A stretch of DNA of 64,000 nucleotides from an uncultured Bacteroides sp. (GTDB taxonomy: Bacteria; Bacteroidota; Bacteroidia; Bacteroidales; Bacteroidaceae). The DNA lies in NCBI GenBank assembly GCA_949294185.1, contig CASFGA010000010.1, positions 62,001 to 126,000 on the forward strand, in the 5' to 3' direction. Under the pieces are notes generated by a model that ran no database searches, was not told the origin of the DNA, and saw nothing but the letters and a program-made list of their open reading frames with translations. The translations under genes and the position numbers were made by a program. The stretch's first letter is position 1. Each line of letters opens with the position of its first letter. Below, one piece after another: positions 1 to 9,602 of this stretch.

Positions 1-782
1 CAGAATGCCGCCTTGATGATAAATCCGCCGGCACGGTCAATTCCCCACAGATTACCCTGTTCGTCCATCGAGATAGCCTGACCGGGGAAAGGCACCGGAT
101 AAGTGGCCGTCCACTTCAGCGTGCTTCCGCGCTCGGGAAGCTCCAGCACATAACACTCGGCAGCGTCGTGCCCCGTACAGTAGAAGCGGCCGTCCACCAA
201 TATGCCCCCTGAAAGACTGCACGGACGCAGGCGCTTTATCAGTTCGGCAGGAAGAACCCACGCTTCTTGCGCTCTCCACTCGTCATCGAACCTGACCAAC
301 TGCGACCATGACACATCATAACCCGGCTGACGGGCGTAGTTTTCGTAATGCGCGAAGAAGGCATACCAACTGTTGCCCTTGCGCACCATCCATGTGCACG
401 AGCCATAGCGGATTCCCAAGCTGACACTCGACAAGTGCTCCAATGTCCGGGCATCGAAAACCTCAATGGAACTTGTCATCGGTATCCGGGGATAATTGGA
501 GTTGACACAATAAAGCTTGCCTTCTTCCACAAATCCGCTGTTCATGTGGATAATCGCTTCCGGGTCAGTCTCCTTCCATTCCGCAAGAGAATCCCCTTCC
601 AGCGTATATTTTACAATGCAGCGGTTTGAAACGGCATACAGACATCCGTCGCCGACCACCGCGGCCTGCGTAGCCAAACGGTTAGGGATACGGGCCACCT
701 CCTTATAGCCCTGCGCATGCAGACATGCGCCACAAAATAACCCTCCTGCAATGAGGAGGGTCTTGAATAAGGTCTTTTTCAT
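1..782 (-). CDS. Secreted beta-propeller-like protein, C-terminus cut by window edge
   Basis: The reading frame is open from an ATG at 782 to base 1 with no stop, so about 260 residues are visible and the rest lies outside the window. It starts with a typical signal peptide (MKKTLFKTLLIAGG, then a likely cleavage after CLHA). The mature part repeats short strand-turn units such as VVGDGCLYAVSN, EEGKLYCVNS and ILVDGRFYCTG, ending near ISMDEQGNLWGID, which is how NHL/YncE-like propellers look. It is the last visible gene of the minus-strand SusC/SusD operon, 29 bases after the DUF218 gene. A periplasmic or surface location is inferred from the signal peptide. I do not recognise a specific family and no enzymatic residues can be assigned. 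Confidence 0.75.
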   Translation of the reverse strand, partial: MKKTLFKTLLIAGGLFCGACLHAQGYKEVARIPNRLATQAAVVGDGCLYAVSNRCIVKYTLEGDSLAEWKETDPEAIIHMNSGFVEEGKLYCVNSNYPRIPMTSSIEVFDARTLEHLSSVSLGIRYGSCTWMVRKGNSWYAFFAHYENYARQPGYDVSWSQLVRFDDEWRAQEAWVLPAELIKRLRPCSLSGGILVDGRFYCTGHDAAECYVLELPERGSTLKWTATYPVPFPGQAISMDEQGNLWGIDRAGGFIIKAAF

Positions 783-811
783 CGTCTGGACTTATAAAAA
801 AACACTTCTGA

Positions 812-2050
812 TTAAGGATCAATCGGTTCGGTAGGATTGATAATGAACGACTCAGGCAGCGGAACAAACTCCACGACGCGGGCAGACAGACGCTTGCCGG
901 CACGATAAGGCACGAAGCCCAGTTCTCTCAGGCAGCGCTGAGGGAGAGAAGTTTCCGTTGCCACATCGTTGATGTGGGATTTAGAGGAAGTAGACAGCGC
1001 ATAACGGTCTGCCGGAAAGCCGTTGCGCAGCATAATGCGGGCGGCATTGCGGTAATTGGTGGTAGTGTGCCGGGCATGCGGCTCCATGATAATGGCGCTC
1101 TCTGGTATCTGCCATACCTCCATCAGATAACGCTTCATTTCTCGCGCTTCATTGTAAGGGGTATGATAAGGATGTACCCGTCCTCCCGACAGGATGATAA
1201 AGGGAGCCTGGTGCTGCCGATAAAGCATGGCGGCATAAGCCGAGCGCAACCGCCCTTCGGGACTGATGGCTTCACGCGGATCTTCCGGTCCGGCTCCAAG
1301 CACGAGTATAGCCGTATAGGGATAGGCATCCCAGTCTGTCAGCCTGATCTGCGCATAAGCCTCCCGGTTTTCCGTTTCAGAAAGCGGCTCGTAATCGAGT
1401 GCCTGCGAACGATCATTTACATCAAGCAGAATGCGCACGGCCTTCAGCGGCACGGAGTAAAAGGCCGGCGACACGCTGTTCCAACAGACAACGTTTTGTT
1501 GGCAGGCCGGAAGAATCTCTCTGACGAATCTCCGGCTGCGCACATCAAAGCCGATGGAGTCGATGGCCGGATAATTCGGCTTGCGGGCGTCTGCATACAC
1601 ATCGATGGCATAGTTCATCCCCTCGGCATCCTGACGCCAAATCCTGCGTACAAGGTCTGCACCGGTCTCCTTATACTGCTGATAACAGCCGGAGGGAATG
1701 ATATGCCTTGACAATATCCTGCCCAAAGCATTGTTGGGCTTATAGAGTCCGGCCAAAGCATCGGCAGCTTCTGTCATTTCCTCCTCAGAAAACTTCATGG
1801 CGGCAATGCGTTCCTCCGTTGTTTCCGCCTTCTCCAGACGCTGCTGCTTGTCTTGCGCCATCTGTGTCAAGGCGGAAGATGTGCGTATCAGCGAATCGGC
1901 ATCCGCAAAATGCTGAAGCAAAGAGGTGAAATAATAGTTCTTGCTCTCTATCGTATGCGGGGCAACTATCTTGTAGTCCCGCTGAATCTGTGCCTGCGCA
2001 GGAAGCACAAGCAGACACATCCCTATAACAAATAAATGTATCCTCTTCAT
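812..2050 (-). CDS. Secreted DUF218 (YdcF/SanA/ElyC-like) domain protein
   Basis: 412 residues with a signal peptide (MKRIHLFVIGMCLLVLP, cleavage near AQA). The C-terminal half carries the DUF218 signature: a first strand ILVLGAG near residue 248, an R-x-x-x-A-Y-A-A helix, the strand-turn FIILSGG near 285, an EA-x-x-M-x-x-YL helix, and the E-P-H-x-x-x-T-x-x-N motif near 330. The N-terminal ~230 residues are helical and not part of the domain. E. coli relatives (SanA, ElyC, YdcF) are envelope proteins of poorly defined biochemistry; in this family the domain sits on a Rossmann-like fold. The start codon overlaps the stop of the preceding GDPD gene by four bases (ATGA), so the two are translationally coupled. 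A role in handling a phosphorylated or envelope-derived substrate is inference from that neighbour. Confidence 0.85.
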   Translation of the reverse strand: MKRIHLFVIGMCLLVLPAQAQIQRDYKIVAPHTIESKNYYFTSLLQHFADADSLIRTSSALTQMAQDKQQRLEKAETTEERIAAMKFSEEEMTEAADALAGLYKPNNALGRILSRHIIPSGCYQQYKETGADLVRRIWRQDAEGMNYAIDVYADARKPNYPAIDSIGFDVRSRRFVREILPACQQNVVCWNSVSPAFYSVPLKAVRILLDVNDRSQALDYEPLSETENREAYAQIRLTDWDAYPYTAILVLGAGPEDPREAISPEGRLRSAYAAMLYRQHQAPFIILSGGRVHPYHTPYNEAREMKRYLMEVWQIPESAIIMEPHARHTTTNYRNAARIMLRNGFPADRYALSTSSKSHINDVATETSLPQRCLRELGFVPYRAGKRLSARVVEFVPLPESFIINPTEPIDP

Positions 2051-2940
2051 CGTCTGTCGTGTTTGTCCAAATAATCAATCAACTGAGCCGGACGGTCGGT
2101 CTGTATCAGCGCGGCCCCCTGTTCGAGCAGCCATCCCCAGCTTTCGTCGGGCTGCTTCAATTCCACAGCGCGGTCGTCATCATGTCCGGCGTTGAGCGAA
2201 GGCCACAGCGAGTTCAGCCAGATTTTAGAGCCGTTTGCCCTTACCTTCTTCAGCAGACGAAGCACATCGGGCGTCACTTCAGCGAAGCAACATTCCATAG
2301 CAACGGGCTTCAGCGCTTTATAGCCGTCTATCATCTCTTCCGCACCCGGTTGGTCGAGATTGACGATGGGCATATAGATTACCTTATCCAGCACCTCACC
2401 GTTTTCAGCCTTAACCTTTTCATACGGATATCCGGACTTTATGACTACCTGGTCAATGGTTCCGGTCTTTTCCAGCAAGGCATACACATCCTTGAAATAG
2501 TCATAGCCCTTGTCTATATTGATGAGAATCTTCCCTTTTGTCAGGCCAAGCACCTCTTCAAGCGTAGGAATCGGATGGAAAGTCACGCGCCCGAGACCGT
2601 TTTTCAAACGGAAGCGGCGGATTTCCTCCAGTGTATAGTCAGACGGCTTCCCTTTACCGTCCGTCGTCCGGTCTATCGTATTGTCGTGCATGATAATCAG
2701 ATGACCGTCTTTCGTCTTTTTCAAATCAATTTCTATCATGTCCACCCCCATTTCGATACAGTTCTCAAAAGCCTGCAAGGAGTTTTCAGGAGCATTTCTC
2801 CAGTCGCCCCGATGAGCGACAACCAATACCTTCTCCGAGTCTTCATCCCTCAATTCACGAACGAGAGTCTTTACGCCCTCCTGTGCGGAGAGCATAAAGA
2901 CTGCGGAGAGAAAGTATATGAAACAAATTACTTTCTTCAT
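2047..2940 (-). CDS. Secreted glycerophosphodiester phosphodiesterase family protein
   Basis: 297 residues with a signal peptide (MKKVICFIYFLSAVFMLSA). GDPD TIM-barrel hallmarks are intact: His43-Arg44 in VVAHRGDW, P-E-N-S-x-x-A-F just after, metal ligands Glu70 and Asp72 in MIEIDLK, and catalytic His85 in IIMHDNTIDRTT. Family members hydrolyse glycerophosphodiesters to glycerol 3-phosphate plus an alcohol using divalent metal; some act on teichoic-acid-like or other phosphodiesters, so the substrate is open. It lies 15 bases after susD and overlaps the DUF218 gene, so it is part of the SusCD operon. This suggests that the operon imports a glycerol-phosphate-containing molecule rather than an ordinary plant glycan. 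No glycoside hydrolase is present in the operon within this window. Confidence 0.9.
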   Translation of the reverse strand: MKKVICFIYFLSAVFMLSAQEGVKTLVRELRDEDSEKVLVVAHRGDWRNAPENSLQAFENCIEMGVDMIEIDLKKTKDGHLIIMHDNTIDRTTDGKGKPSDYTLEEIRRFRLKNGLGRVTFHPIPTLEEVLGLTKGKILINIDKGYDYFKDVYALLEKTGTIDQVVIKSGYPYEKVKAENGEVLDKVIYMPIVNLDQPGAEEMIDGYKALKPVAMECCFAEVTPDVLRLLKKVRANGSKIWLNSLWPSLNAGHDDDRAVELKQPDESWGWLLEQGAALIQTDRPAQLIDYLDKHDRR

Positions 2941-2955
2941 AATGATGTGTGTGTG

Positions 2956-4524
2956 TTAGTATCCCTCGTTTTGATACATACCTTCCGGATTGAGCAACCA
3001 TTCATCGTAAGGTATCGGATAATAGATATCCGTTTCAGTAAAGTTCTGCAAGTTGGAGATATTATAGTCTTCCTGATCTTTAGAGTGCATATAATCCACC
3101 AGTTCCGACGGCGTAAAGAAACGGAGCAGGTCATACCAACGCTGATTCTCGAATGCAAGTTCGACGCGGCGCTCATGCAAGATGGCTGTCTTCAGGTCAG
3201 AATACTTGCTGCTATAGGCAGAATTCAGCATAGCAGTTTCATAATCGGGAACACCTGCCCGCTCGCGCACTTCATTCAAATAGTCAATGGCATCATTGTC
3301 ATTGCCCAACGCCTCGTTCACTTCAGCCAACATCAGGATAACATCTGCATAGCGCAGGATAATCCAGTCATTGCCACCGTATCCCAATGTCCCGGCCGCT
3401 TCGCTCTTGTCACGATACTTCTTTACATAGTAGCAATTCTGATTCGTAGAATAGCCAACAGAGCAATCATAACGTGAATCAGTCCATGCAAAGCCGTTGT
3501 CTGAGGTTTCATATTCCTTCACCAAATCCGGAGTAACCCTCAATGAAGGCACACCCTGTGTTGCATACAGAGAGTTGGTCGTTTCTCCTCCGGGCTGTGT
3601 GTCGGCCGCAATGGAAGAATGATAGTCTCTGTCTCCCTGACGATATACAATCTGGAACAGAATTTCAGGACAAGCCGACTTGTTGCCTACGTTGAACACG
3701 CCGTTTGAAGCATCCGGGTCGAAAGAAATCTCATTCAGTCTGCCGAAAGTCTTCATACCATAACATTGTTCCAGATAAGTCTTGGCACTGTTCAGATATT
3801 CAGTTTCCTTTCCGTCATCAAGCACATGCGCCATTGTCAAATAGACCTTTCCAAGCAATCCCGCCATCGCAGCCTTGTTTGCACGGCCCTTACCGCCTTC
3901 ATCCTGATGATTGGGCAGCGTGCTCTGCTCCAAACCGAACTTCAAGTCCTGCACAATCTGGTCGTAAATCAGGGCCTTGTCCTCGCGATAAGTATGCGCT
4001 TCAATCTGGTCAGGCGTTGAAAGATATTCCGTAACAAGCGGCGCGTCTCCCCATTTGCGCACGATATCAAAATAAACCAGGGCACGCACGAATCTTGCTT
4101 CGGCAATGTCATTGTTCCGGTCGGCCTCAACCGCATAGGTTATCTCTTCCGCTCCCTTTATGGCAAAGTTAGCATTGTTTATTGTTTCAAACATTGCCGT
4201 CCAATGTCCTTTCAAATAAGTGTTGCTCGCAAGCAAAGAGAAATCTGTGAACTGGAAAGGCTCGCCGGCAGACGACTGGTTGTCCCAACGTCCGGCATTG
4301 TCCGAGCGTTCTTCAGTATACAAAGTGCTTCCCTCTCCCATGCAGCTTCCGGAACGCAAGGCCATATAGGCACCGTTCACAGCACGCTCCACGTCGTTTT
4401 CCGTAGAGAAGAAGTGTTCTGCCACGATGTGGTTCGGGTCATTCTCTGTCAGAAAGTCTTCACAAGAAGTCAAAGACAAGACTCCGGCCGCCAGAAGTGA
4501 TGCTAAATATATGTTCGTTTTCAT
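2956..4524 (-). CDS. SusD/RagB family nutrient-binding outer-membrane lipoprotein
   Basis: 522 residues. An N-terminal lipoprotein signal ends in the lipobox LTSC, with Cys21 as the likely acylated residue, followed by EDFL as in most SusD proteins. Typical SusD segments follow: an N-terminal helix pair with ERAVNGAYMALRSG, TPR-like helices (ARFVRALVYFDIVRKWGDAPLV), and the C-terminal ILRYADVILMLAEVNEALG and LNEVRERAGV motifs, ending with YPIPYDEWLLNPEGMYQNEGY. SusD proteins sit as a lid on a SusC barrel at the cell surface and bind the ligand. It is 17 bases downstream of its susC partner. The ligand cannot be read from sequence. Confidence 0.95.
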   Translation of the reverse strand: MKTNIYLASLLAAGVLSLTSCEDFLTENDPNHIVAEHFFSTENDVERAVNGAYMALRSGSCMGEGSTLYTEERSDNAGRWDNQSSAGEPFQFTDFSLLASNTYLKGHWTAMFETINNANFAIKGAEEITYAVEADRNNDIAEARFVRALVYFDIVRKWGDAPLVTEYLSTPDQIEAHTYREDKALIYDQIVQDLKFGLEQSTLPNHQDEGGKGRANKAAMAGLLGKVYLTMAHVLDDGKETEYLNSAKTYLEQCYGMKTFGRLNEISFDPDASNGVFNVGNKSACPEILFQIVYRQGDRDYHSSIAADTQPGGETTNSLYATQGVPSLRVTPDLVKEYETSDNGFAWTDSRYDCSVGYSTNQNCYYVKKYRDKSEAAGTLGYGGNDWIILRYADVILMLAEVNEALGNDNDAIDYLNEVRERAGVPDYETAMLNSAYSSKYSDLKTAILHERRVELAFENQRWYDLLRFFTPSELVDYMHSKDQEDYNISNLQNFTETDIYYPIPYDEWLLNPEGMYQNEGY

Positions 4525-4541
4525 TTTTTATCGCTGTGTTT

Positions 4542-7500
4542 TTAGAATGTTAACTGAATACCCATGTTATAAGCCCTCATCAAAGGATATTTTCCATAAT
4601 CCACACCCGGAGTCAGGTTAGAGCCATTGTTGTAGTCCACCTCGGGATTGTATCCCATATACTTGGTCACTGTAAACGGATTGTCAGTAGCTACGTAAAG
4701 GCGGAGATTGCTGATGACTCCCTTTGACCACTGGCTGATTTTCGGGAAAGAGTATCCGACCGTGATGTTGGTGCAGCGGAAGAACGATCCGTCTTGCAGA
4801 TAAAAAGTGGAGAGACGGGTACTGTTGCTCTGCGTACCGCCGCGAGAAGCTTTATACACCCATCCGTTTCCGGGATTCTCCGGGTTGCGGTAACGATCGT
4901 CAACTACGGCGTACTGGTTGCCCGAACCTTCCATGTTGAAGAGATAGTAATCCTGTCCGTCAAGCACCTTGTTCCCGTAAGAACCATTGAACGAAGCACT
5001 GAAGTCCAAGTCCTTGTAGTTTCCGCTCAAGTTGAATCCGTAGGTAAACTTGGGATGCGGGTTGCCGATGACCGTCTTGTCGTCGTCGTTCACCACGCCA
5101 TCGCCGTTTACATCCTCAAAATACAGGTCGCCCGGCTGTAAGGCAATTGACTGCGACAATGAGCGGGGAGGCCCTTGCAGCTTGTATCCTTCGGGAAACT
5201 TGTTTCCGTTTGCCTTGTATACGGCATCATCGGCCGCCAGACCCGCCATATCGGCTTCGGTTACCATGCCTGCCACCTTGAATCCATAGAACATACCGAT
5301 GGGCTGGCCTTCTTCTGTGATGTGAGTCATGTACGAACGCTCGGCACCGTTGGTGATTATCGTATTATCACCCAAGTCAAGCACTTTATTGCGGTTTACA
5401 GAAATATTTCCGCTCAGGTTCAAATTAAAATCCCGTCCTGTCAAAATGCGGGCATCCACCTGCAAATCGAAACCGGTGTTGCGGATCTTTGAGTCCGGCA
5501 AGTTGGTCAGCATGGAAGTTGCACCTGATATGGCAGAGATAGGCTGCTCGAACAGCAGGTCTTTGGTATGGCTCAAATAATAGTTACCCGAGATGGCCAG
5601 ACGGTTGCTGAAGAGAGAAAGGTCGAATCCCACGTTATACTGTGAGGTAGACTCCCATCCGATGGCGTTATCCTTTACACCGCCCGGATACATGGCCGAA
5701 CCGATGGTCCCGTTTCCAAATACCACACCGGTCGGTGAATTCATGATAGCGGCATACTGATAGTTACCGATGTTGTTGTTACCGCTCATACCCCAGCTTG
5801 CGCGCAGTTTAAACGCGGTACTTTCTCCTATATTATCTTTCCAGAAATCTTCATTCGAGAGCGTCCATGCCGCAGAAACTGACGGGAAGTAGCCCCAACG
5901 GTTTTCCGGGCCGAAGAGAGAAGAGGCGTCTCCACGGAACGAAGCGGTGATATAATACTTGCTGGCGAAATTATAGTTCACACGGGCGAAATAGGAAAGC
6001 ATAGTCCAGTTCGACTTGTATGTGTTGTTCAGCTGGATATTGCTTGGGTCTGCCCCGTGTCCGGTCACTTCGGTAATATGGTCGTCTTCATATCCGGTGG
6101 CCTTTACACCCAGAACATCTATCTGGTCTTTCTGTACAGAATAACCGGCTACACCGCTGAAATTATGGATATCGTTCCATGTCTTGTTATAGTTGGCCGT
6201 GAACTCAGCCAGGTAGTCCGATTGCAAAGTGGTGTTTGCTATTGCATTGGCAGCCGCCTTTGCCTGATCGGAATACGGTTGGTTAGCACCGTCGGACAAG
6301 CTTGTCGGGCGATAGAACTCGTATTTCTCACTATAAGTATACATACCCAGATTCGCCTTCAGGAAGAGGTTTTTCACCGGCTCGTAAGAAGCGGTCAAAT
6401 TATAGGTATTGCGCACTCCGTTGCGGCGTATCTTCGTCTCCGTTGCCAGAGCTACGGGGTTTTCTATCTGTTGGAAAGCATATCCGCTTGAATAAGAAGT
6501 CATCTCTCCCTTTACCAACTGACCGTTTTCGTCGTAGCAGCGGAAAATCGGAGCGTAAATCAAGGCTCCCAAGATCGGTCCCTGATGGAAACGGCCTTCC
6601 TGCACCTCACGGTTCCAGTTGGATGTGCTTGAAAGGTTGGCTCCCATCCTGAACTTGGAGCTGACTTCCACATCCAAGTTGGCACGCAGGTTCAGTCTTT
6701 TCTGTCCGGTAGACAGGATAATGCCTTCCTGATTCTGATAAGCGGCACTCACTTCATAGCGAATCTTGTCCGTTCCTCCGTTTACAGAAACGTGGTGACG
6801 CTGTGAAAGCGCATTGCGGTAGAGTTCGTCCTGCCAGTCGGTATCGTATTGCGGAGTGATGACCTGTGCCTTCTCAAAATCGTAAAGGAACTCCGGAATC
6901 ATGACACCGGCTTCAGCCGAGCCCAGACGCTGTGCGCGCACATCGTTTGTATCGTGTATATAGGAATCCTGCCAACGGTCGCCCAACAGATTGCGGTAAT
7001 TGTTGTTGCGTCCTTCCACCACCAAATCGGCAAACTGTGCCGAGTTGAGCAGGTCAATCTTCTTGGCAAGCTGGTTTACGCTCAATTGGAAGTTATAGTT
7101 CACCTTGGCCTTTCCTTCCTTTCCGCGCTTGGTAGTGATCAATACGACACCTCCCGCTGCACGCGAACCGTAGATGGCGGCCGAAGCGGCATCCTTCAAT
7201 ACTTCGATTGACTCGATGTCTTCGGGATTCAGCATCAGGTCTTCGTTTGAGGGATAACCGTCAATCACGTAAAGCGGATCGGAACTGGCGTTGATTGATG
7301 CCACACCACGCACACGAATCTTCGTGTTTCCGTAAGGCGCGCCGCTCACCTGCGAAATCTGCACGCCCGAAACCTTACCTACGAGGCTTTGCCCCACAGT
7401 CGGCGTGGTGACATTAAGCTCGTTTGCCTTGATACTCGAAACGGCTCCCACAAGGTCGGTCTTGCGCATGGTCTGATAACCCACCACTACCACCTCGTCG

Positions 7501-7823
7501 AGCGTCTCGGTGTCTTCCTTCAAAATGACGCGAAGCTCCTTTCCCGGTTCGGCCTGCACGCTCTGGGTGGCATATCCGATATAGGAAATCTCCAGCGTGT
7601 GACTGTAGTCTTCAATCGTCAGGCTGAACCTACCGTCGATATCGGTAATCGTTCCGTTCTGAGTGCCCTTTTCAAAGACACTTGCGCCGATGATGGCCAT
7701 GCCGCTTTCATCGGTCACCACTCCTTTTACAATGTAATCAGAGGGATCGGCAGCCTGTATGGGCACATTCAGCATGCACAACAAGCCCCACATTAAGAAT
7801 AGCAAATTAAGTGTTTTTTTCAT
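4542..7823 (-). CDS. SusC/RagA family TonB-dependent transporter
   Basis: 1093 residues. Signal peptide at 1-24; a carboxypeptidase-regulatory-like beta-sandwich at about 30-110 (VKGVVTDESGMAIIGASV ... LEISYIGYATQSV); then the SusC box DEVVVVGYQTMRKTDLVGAV; a TonB plug with IRVRGVASINASSDPLYVIDG and SIEVLKDAASAAIYGSRAAGGVV; and a long 22-stranded-type barrel ending in an aromatic residue (IQLTF). There is no STN signalling domain, unlike the second SusC in this window, and no sigma/FecR pair lies beside it, so it is not expected to be controlled by trans-envelope signalling. It is the first gene of the minus-strand operon and has a good -7 box just upstream. Confidence 0.96.
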   Translation of the reverse strand: MKKTLNLLFLMWGLLCMLNVPIQAADPSDYIVKGVVTDESGMAIIGASVFEKGTQNGTITDIDGRFSLTIEDYSHTLEISYIGYATQSVQAEPGKELRVILKEDTETLDEVVVVGYQTMRKTDLVGAVSSIKANELNVTTPTVGQSLVGKVSGVQISQVSGAPYGNTKIRVRGVASINASSDPLYVIDGYPSNEDLMLNPEDIESIEVLKDAASAAIYGSRAAGGVVLITTKRGKEGKAKVNYNFQLSVNQLAKKIDLLNSAQFADLVVEGRNNNYRNLLGDRWQDSYIHDTNDVRAQRLGSAEAGVMIPEFLYDFEKAQVITPQYDTDWQDELYRNALSQRHHVSVNGGTDKIRYEVSAAYQNQEGIILSTGQKRLNLRANLDVEVSSKFRMGANLSSTSNWNREVQEGRFHQGPILGALIYAPIFRCYDENGQLVKGEMTSYSSGYAFQQIENPVALATETKIRRNGVRNTYNLTASYEPVKNLFLKANLGMYTYSEKYEFYRPTSLSDGANQPYSDQAKAAANAIANTTLQSDYLAEFTANYNKTWNDIHNFSGVAGYSVQKDQIDVLGVKATGYEDDHITEVTGHGADPSNIQLNNTYKSNWTMLSYFARVNYNFASKYYITASFRGDASSLFGPENRWGYFPSVSAAWTLSNEDFWKDNIGESTAFKLRASWGMSGNNNIGNYQYAAIMNSPTGVVFGNGTIGSAMYPGGVKDNAIGWESTSQYNVGFDLSLFSNRLAISGNYYLSHTKDLLFEQPISAISGATSMLTNLPDSKIRNTGFDLQVDARILTGRDFNLNLSGNISVNRNKVLDLGDNTIITNGAERSYMTHITEEGQPIGMFYGFKVAGMVTEADMAGLAADDAVYKANGNKFPEGYKLQGPPRSLSQSIALQPGDLYFEDVNGDGVVNDDDKTVIGNPHPKFTYGFNLSGNYKDLDFSASFNGSYGNKVLDGQDYYLFNMEGSGNQYAVVDDRYRNPENPGNGWVYKASRGGTQSNSTRLSTFYLQDGSFFRCTNITVGYSFPKISQWSKGVISNLRLYVATDNPFTVTKYMGYNPEVDYNNGSNLTPGVDYGKYPLMRAYNMGIQLTF

Positions 7824-7851
7824 ACCTTTGTTAGTGTATTAAAATTTACCG

Positions 7852-7859
7852 CAAAGGTA
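7852..7859 (-). promoter_or_regulatory. Putative -7 box upstream of susC
   Basis: Reading the minus strand, TACCTTTG matches the Bacteroidetes -7 consensus TAnnTTTG and lies about 29 bases upstream of the susC ATG. No clear -33 TTTG is present at the usual distance, so support rests on the -7 box and position only. Confidence 0.45.
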
Positions 7860-8021
7860 TGGACAGGTATTTACGCTGGGATTGCAAGCAGATTAAATGC
7901 AATTTTCAATAAAATTACAAAATTATTTCAACGAAATCCGGCATTTTCCAAGCACCGGCTCCGGATATGCCCCTTACAAAAGACAAGCGGGATACTGTCA
8001 ATATGAAATTCGCATGCGGAC

Positions 8022-8066
8022 AAAAAAAGTGAAGCTTCCCGATGCAGCCGCAGCAGGAAGCCTCAC
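8022..8066 (-). terminator. Rho-independent terminator of cysS
   Basis: On the minus strand, 21 bases after the cysS stop, an 11-bp stem (GTGAGGCTTCC pairing with GGAAGCTTCAC, one mismatch) with a 16-base loop is followed directly by seven T residues. This is a textbook intrinsic terminator. Confidence 0.8.
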
Positions 8067-8087
8067 TCATTTATATCAAGCCCGAGA

Positions 8088-9566
8088 TTATTTGTTCAGT
8101 CTCCAGGTAAATCCGTCTTTGGTATCTTTCACTTCAAATCCCAAAGCGGCAAGATGGTCGCGTATCTTGTCACTCGTCGCCCAGTCCTTGTTGGCCTTGG
8201 CCTGCATGCGCTGTTCAAGCAGCATGTCCACCGCCTTGCTGTAGGCTTCTTCACGCGCGGCATTATTTTCCGCCTCCGTCTTCAGTCCCAGAATGTCGAA
8301 GGCAAACAGGCGGAACACCTGTTTCAGCTCTTCCAGATCCGCGGCACTGATGGTCGCCTTCCGATCGATAACCGTATTTATCATGCGTGTCGCCTCAAAA
8401 AGGTGCGAGATGACAATCGGCGTATTCAGGTCGTCGTTCATCGCCTCATAGCACTTCTCACGCAGCCCCGCCGGAGAAATGCCTTCGGTTGCCGGTGCCG
8501 GAGTGATACGCTCCAGATTCTTGATGCCTTCCATCAGGCGTTCCAGTCCTTTTTCGGCGGCCTGCAGCGCTTCGTTGCTGAAGTCCACCGTGCTGCGATA
8601 GTGCGCCTGCAGGATAAAGAAGCGGATGGTCATCGGCGAATAAGGCTGTGTGAGCAGACTGTTGGATCCGGCGAAGAATTCGTCTAATGTAATGAAGTTT
8701 CCCAACGACTTTCCCATCTTCTGCCCGTTGATGGTAATCATATTGTTGTGCATCCAGTAGCGCACCATGTCATGTCCCATCGCGGCGACACTCTGTGCTA
8801 TCTCGCATTCATGGTGAGGAAAAATCAAGTCCATGCCGCCGCCGTGGATGTCGAAATGCTCACCCAGATATTTCCGTCCCATCGCCGTACATTCGCAGTG
8901 CCATCCCGGGAATCCGTCGCTCCATGGAGACGGCCACCGCATAATGTGTTCCGGCTGCGCGCACTTCCAAAGCGCGAAGTCGGCAGGGTTATGCTTCTCC
9001 TCCTGTCCGTCCAGCTCGCGGGTTGTATTCAGCACATCGTCCAGATTGCGCCCCGAAAGCTTGCCGTAATGGTGGTCTTTGTTGTATTTCGCCACATCAA
9101 AATACACCGATCCCTGACTCTCGTAGGCGTATCCGTGGTCCAGAATCTCCTTTACAAGCTGTATCTGCTCGATGATGTGCCCTGAAGCGTGCGGTTCGAT
9201 GCTCGGCGGCAGCACGTTGAGCGCGTCCATCGCCTTGTGGTAACGGATAAGATAGTGCTGCACCACCTCCATCGGCTCCAGTTGCTCCAGCCGGGCTTTC
9301 TTGGCAATCTTGTCTTCGCCGTCGTCGGCATCGTGCTCCAGATGTCCCACATCGGTGATATTGCGCACGTAACGCACCTTATACCCCAGATGGTTCAGGT
9401 AACGGAACAGTATGTCGAAGGTTATTGCGGGGCGCGCATGGCCCAAATGAGCGTCGCCATATACCGTAGGCCCGCATACATACATCCCCACGTGCGGAGC
9501 ATGGAGCGGAACGAACGCTTCCTTCTTGCGGGTCAGCGTATTGTAAATGATCAGTCTGTTTTCCAT
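8088..9566 (-). CDS. cysS: Cysteine--tRNA ligase
   Basis: 492 residues, full length for CysRS. It charges tRNA-Cys with cysteine using ATP in the cytoplasm. The class I signatures are intact: the zinc ligand Cys31 in [14 protein letters not shown] at residues 40-43 (HIGH box), the second zinc cluster around [16 protein letters not shown], and the KMSKS-type loop KMGKS near residue 283. The C-terminal anticodon region ends with [13 protein letters not shown]. The start ATG at 9566 fits the family N-terminus. It is a stand-alone housekeeping gene between the SusCD operon and the NVEALA regulator, with its own terminator. Confidence 0.98.
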   Translation of the reverse strand: MENRLIIYNTLTRKKEAFVPLHAPHVGMYVCGPTVYGDAHLGHARPAITFDILFRYLNHLGYKVRYVRNITDVGHLEHDADDGEDKIAKKARLEQLEPMEVVQHYLIRYHKAMDALNVLPPSIEPHASGHIIEQIQLVKEILDHGYAYESQGSVYFDVAKYNKDHHYGKLSGRNLDDVLNTTRELDGQEEKHNPADFALWKCAQPEHIMRWPSPWSDGFPGWHCECTAMGRKYLGEHFDIHGGGMDLIFPHHECEIAQSVAAMGHDMVRYWMHNNMITINGQKMGKSLGNFITLDEFFAGSNSLLTQPYSPMTIRFFILQAHYRSTVDFSNEALQAAEKGLERLMEGIKNLERITPAPATEGISPAGLREKCYEAMNDDLNTPIVISHLFEATRMINTVIDRKATISAADLEELKQVFRLFAFDILGLKTEAENNAAREEAYSKAVDMLLEQRMQAKANKDWATSDKIRDHLAALGFEVKDTKDGFTWRLNK

Positions 9567-9602
9567 AAGCCAATATCTTTTTAGTGAGGCAAAGTTATAA
9601 CT

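Noticed and set aside
2059-3477. 472-codon open frame on the plus strand
   Set aside because: Antisense to GDPD and SusD, no recognisable motif, no start context.
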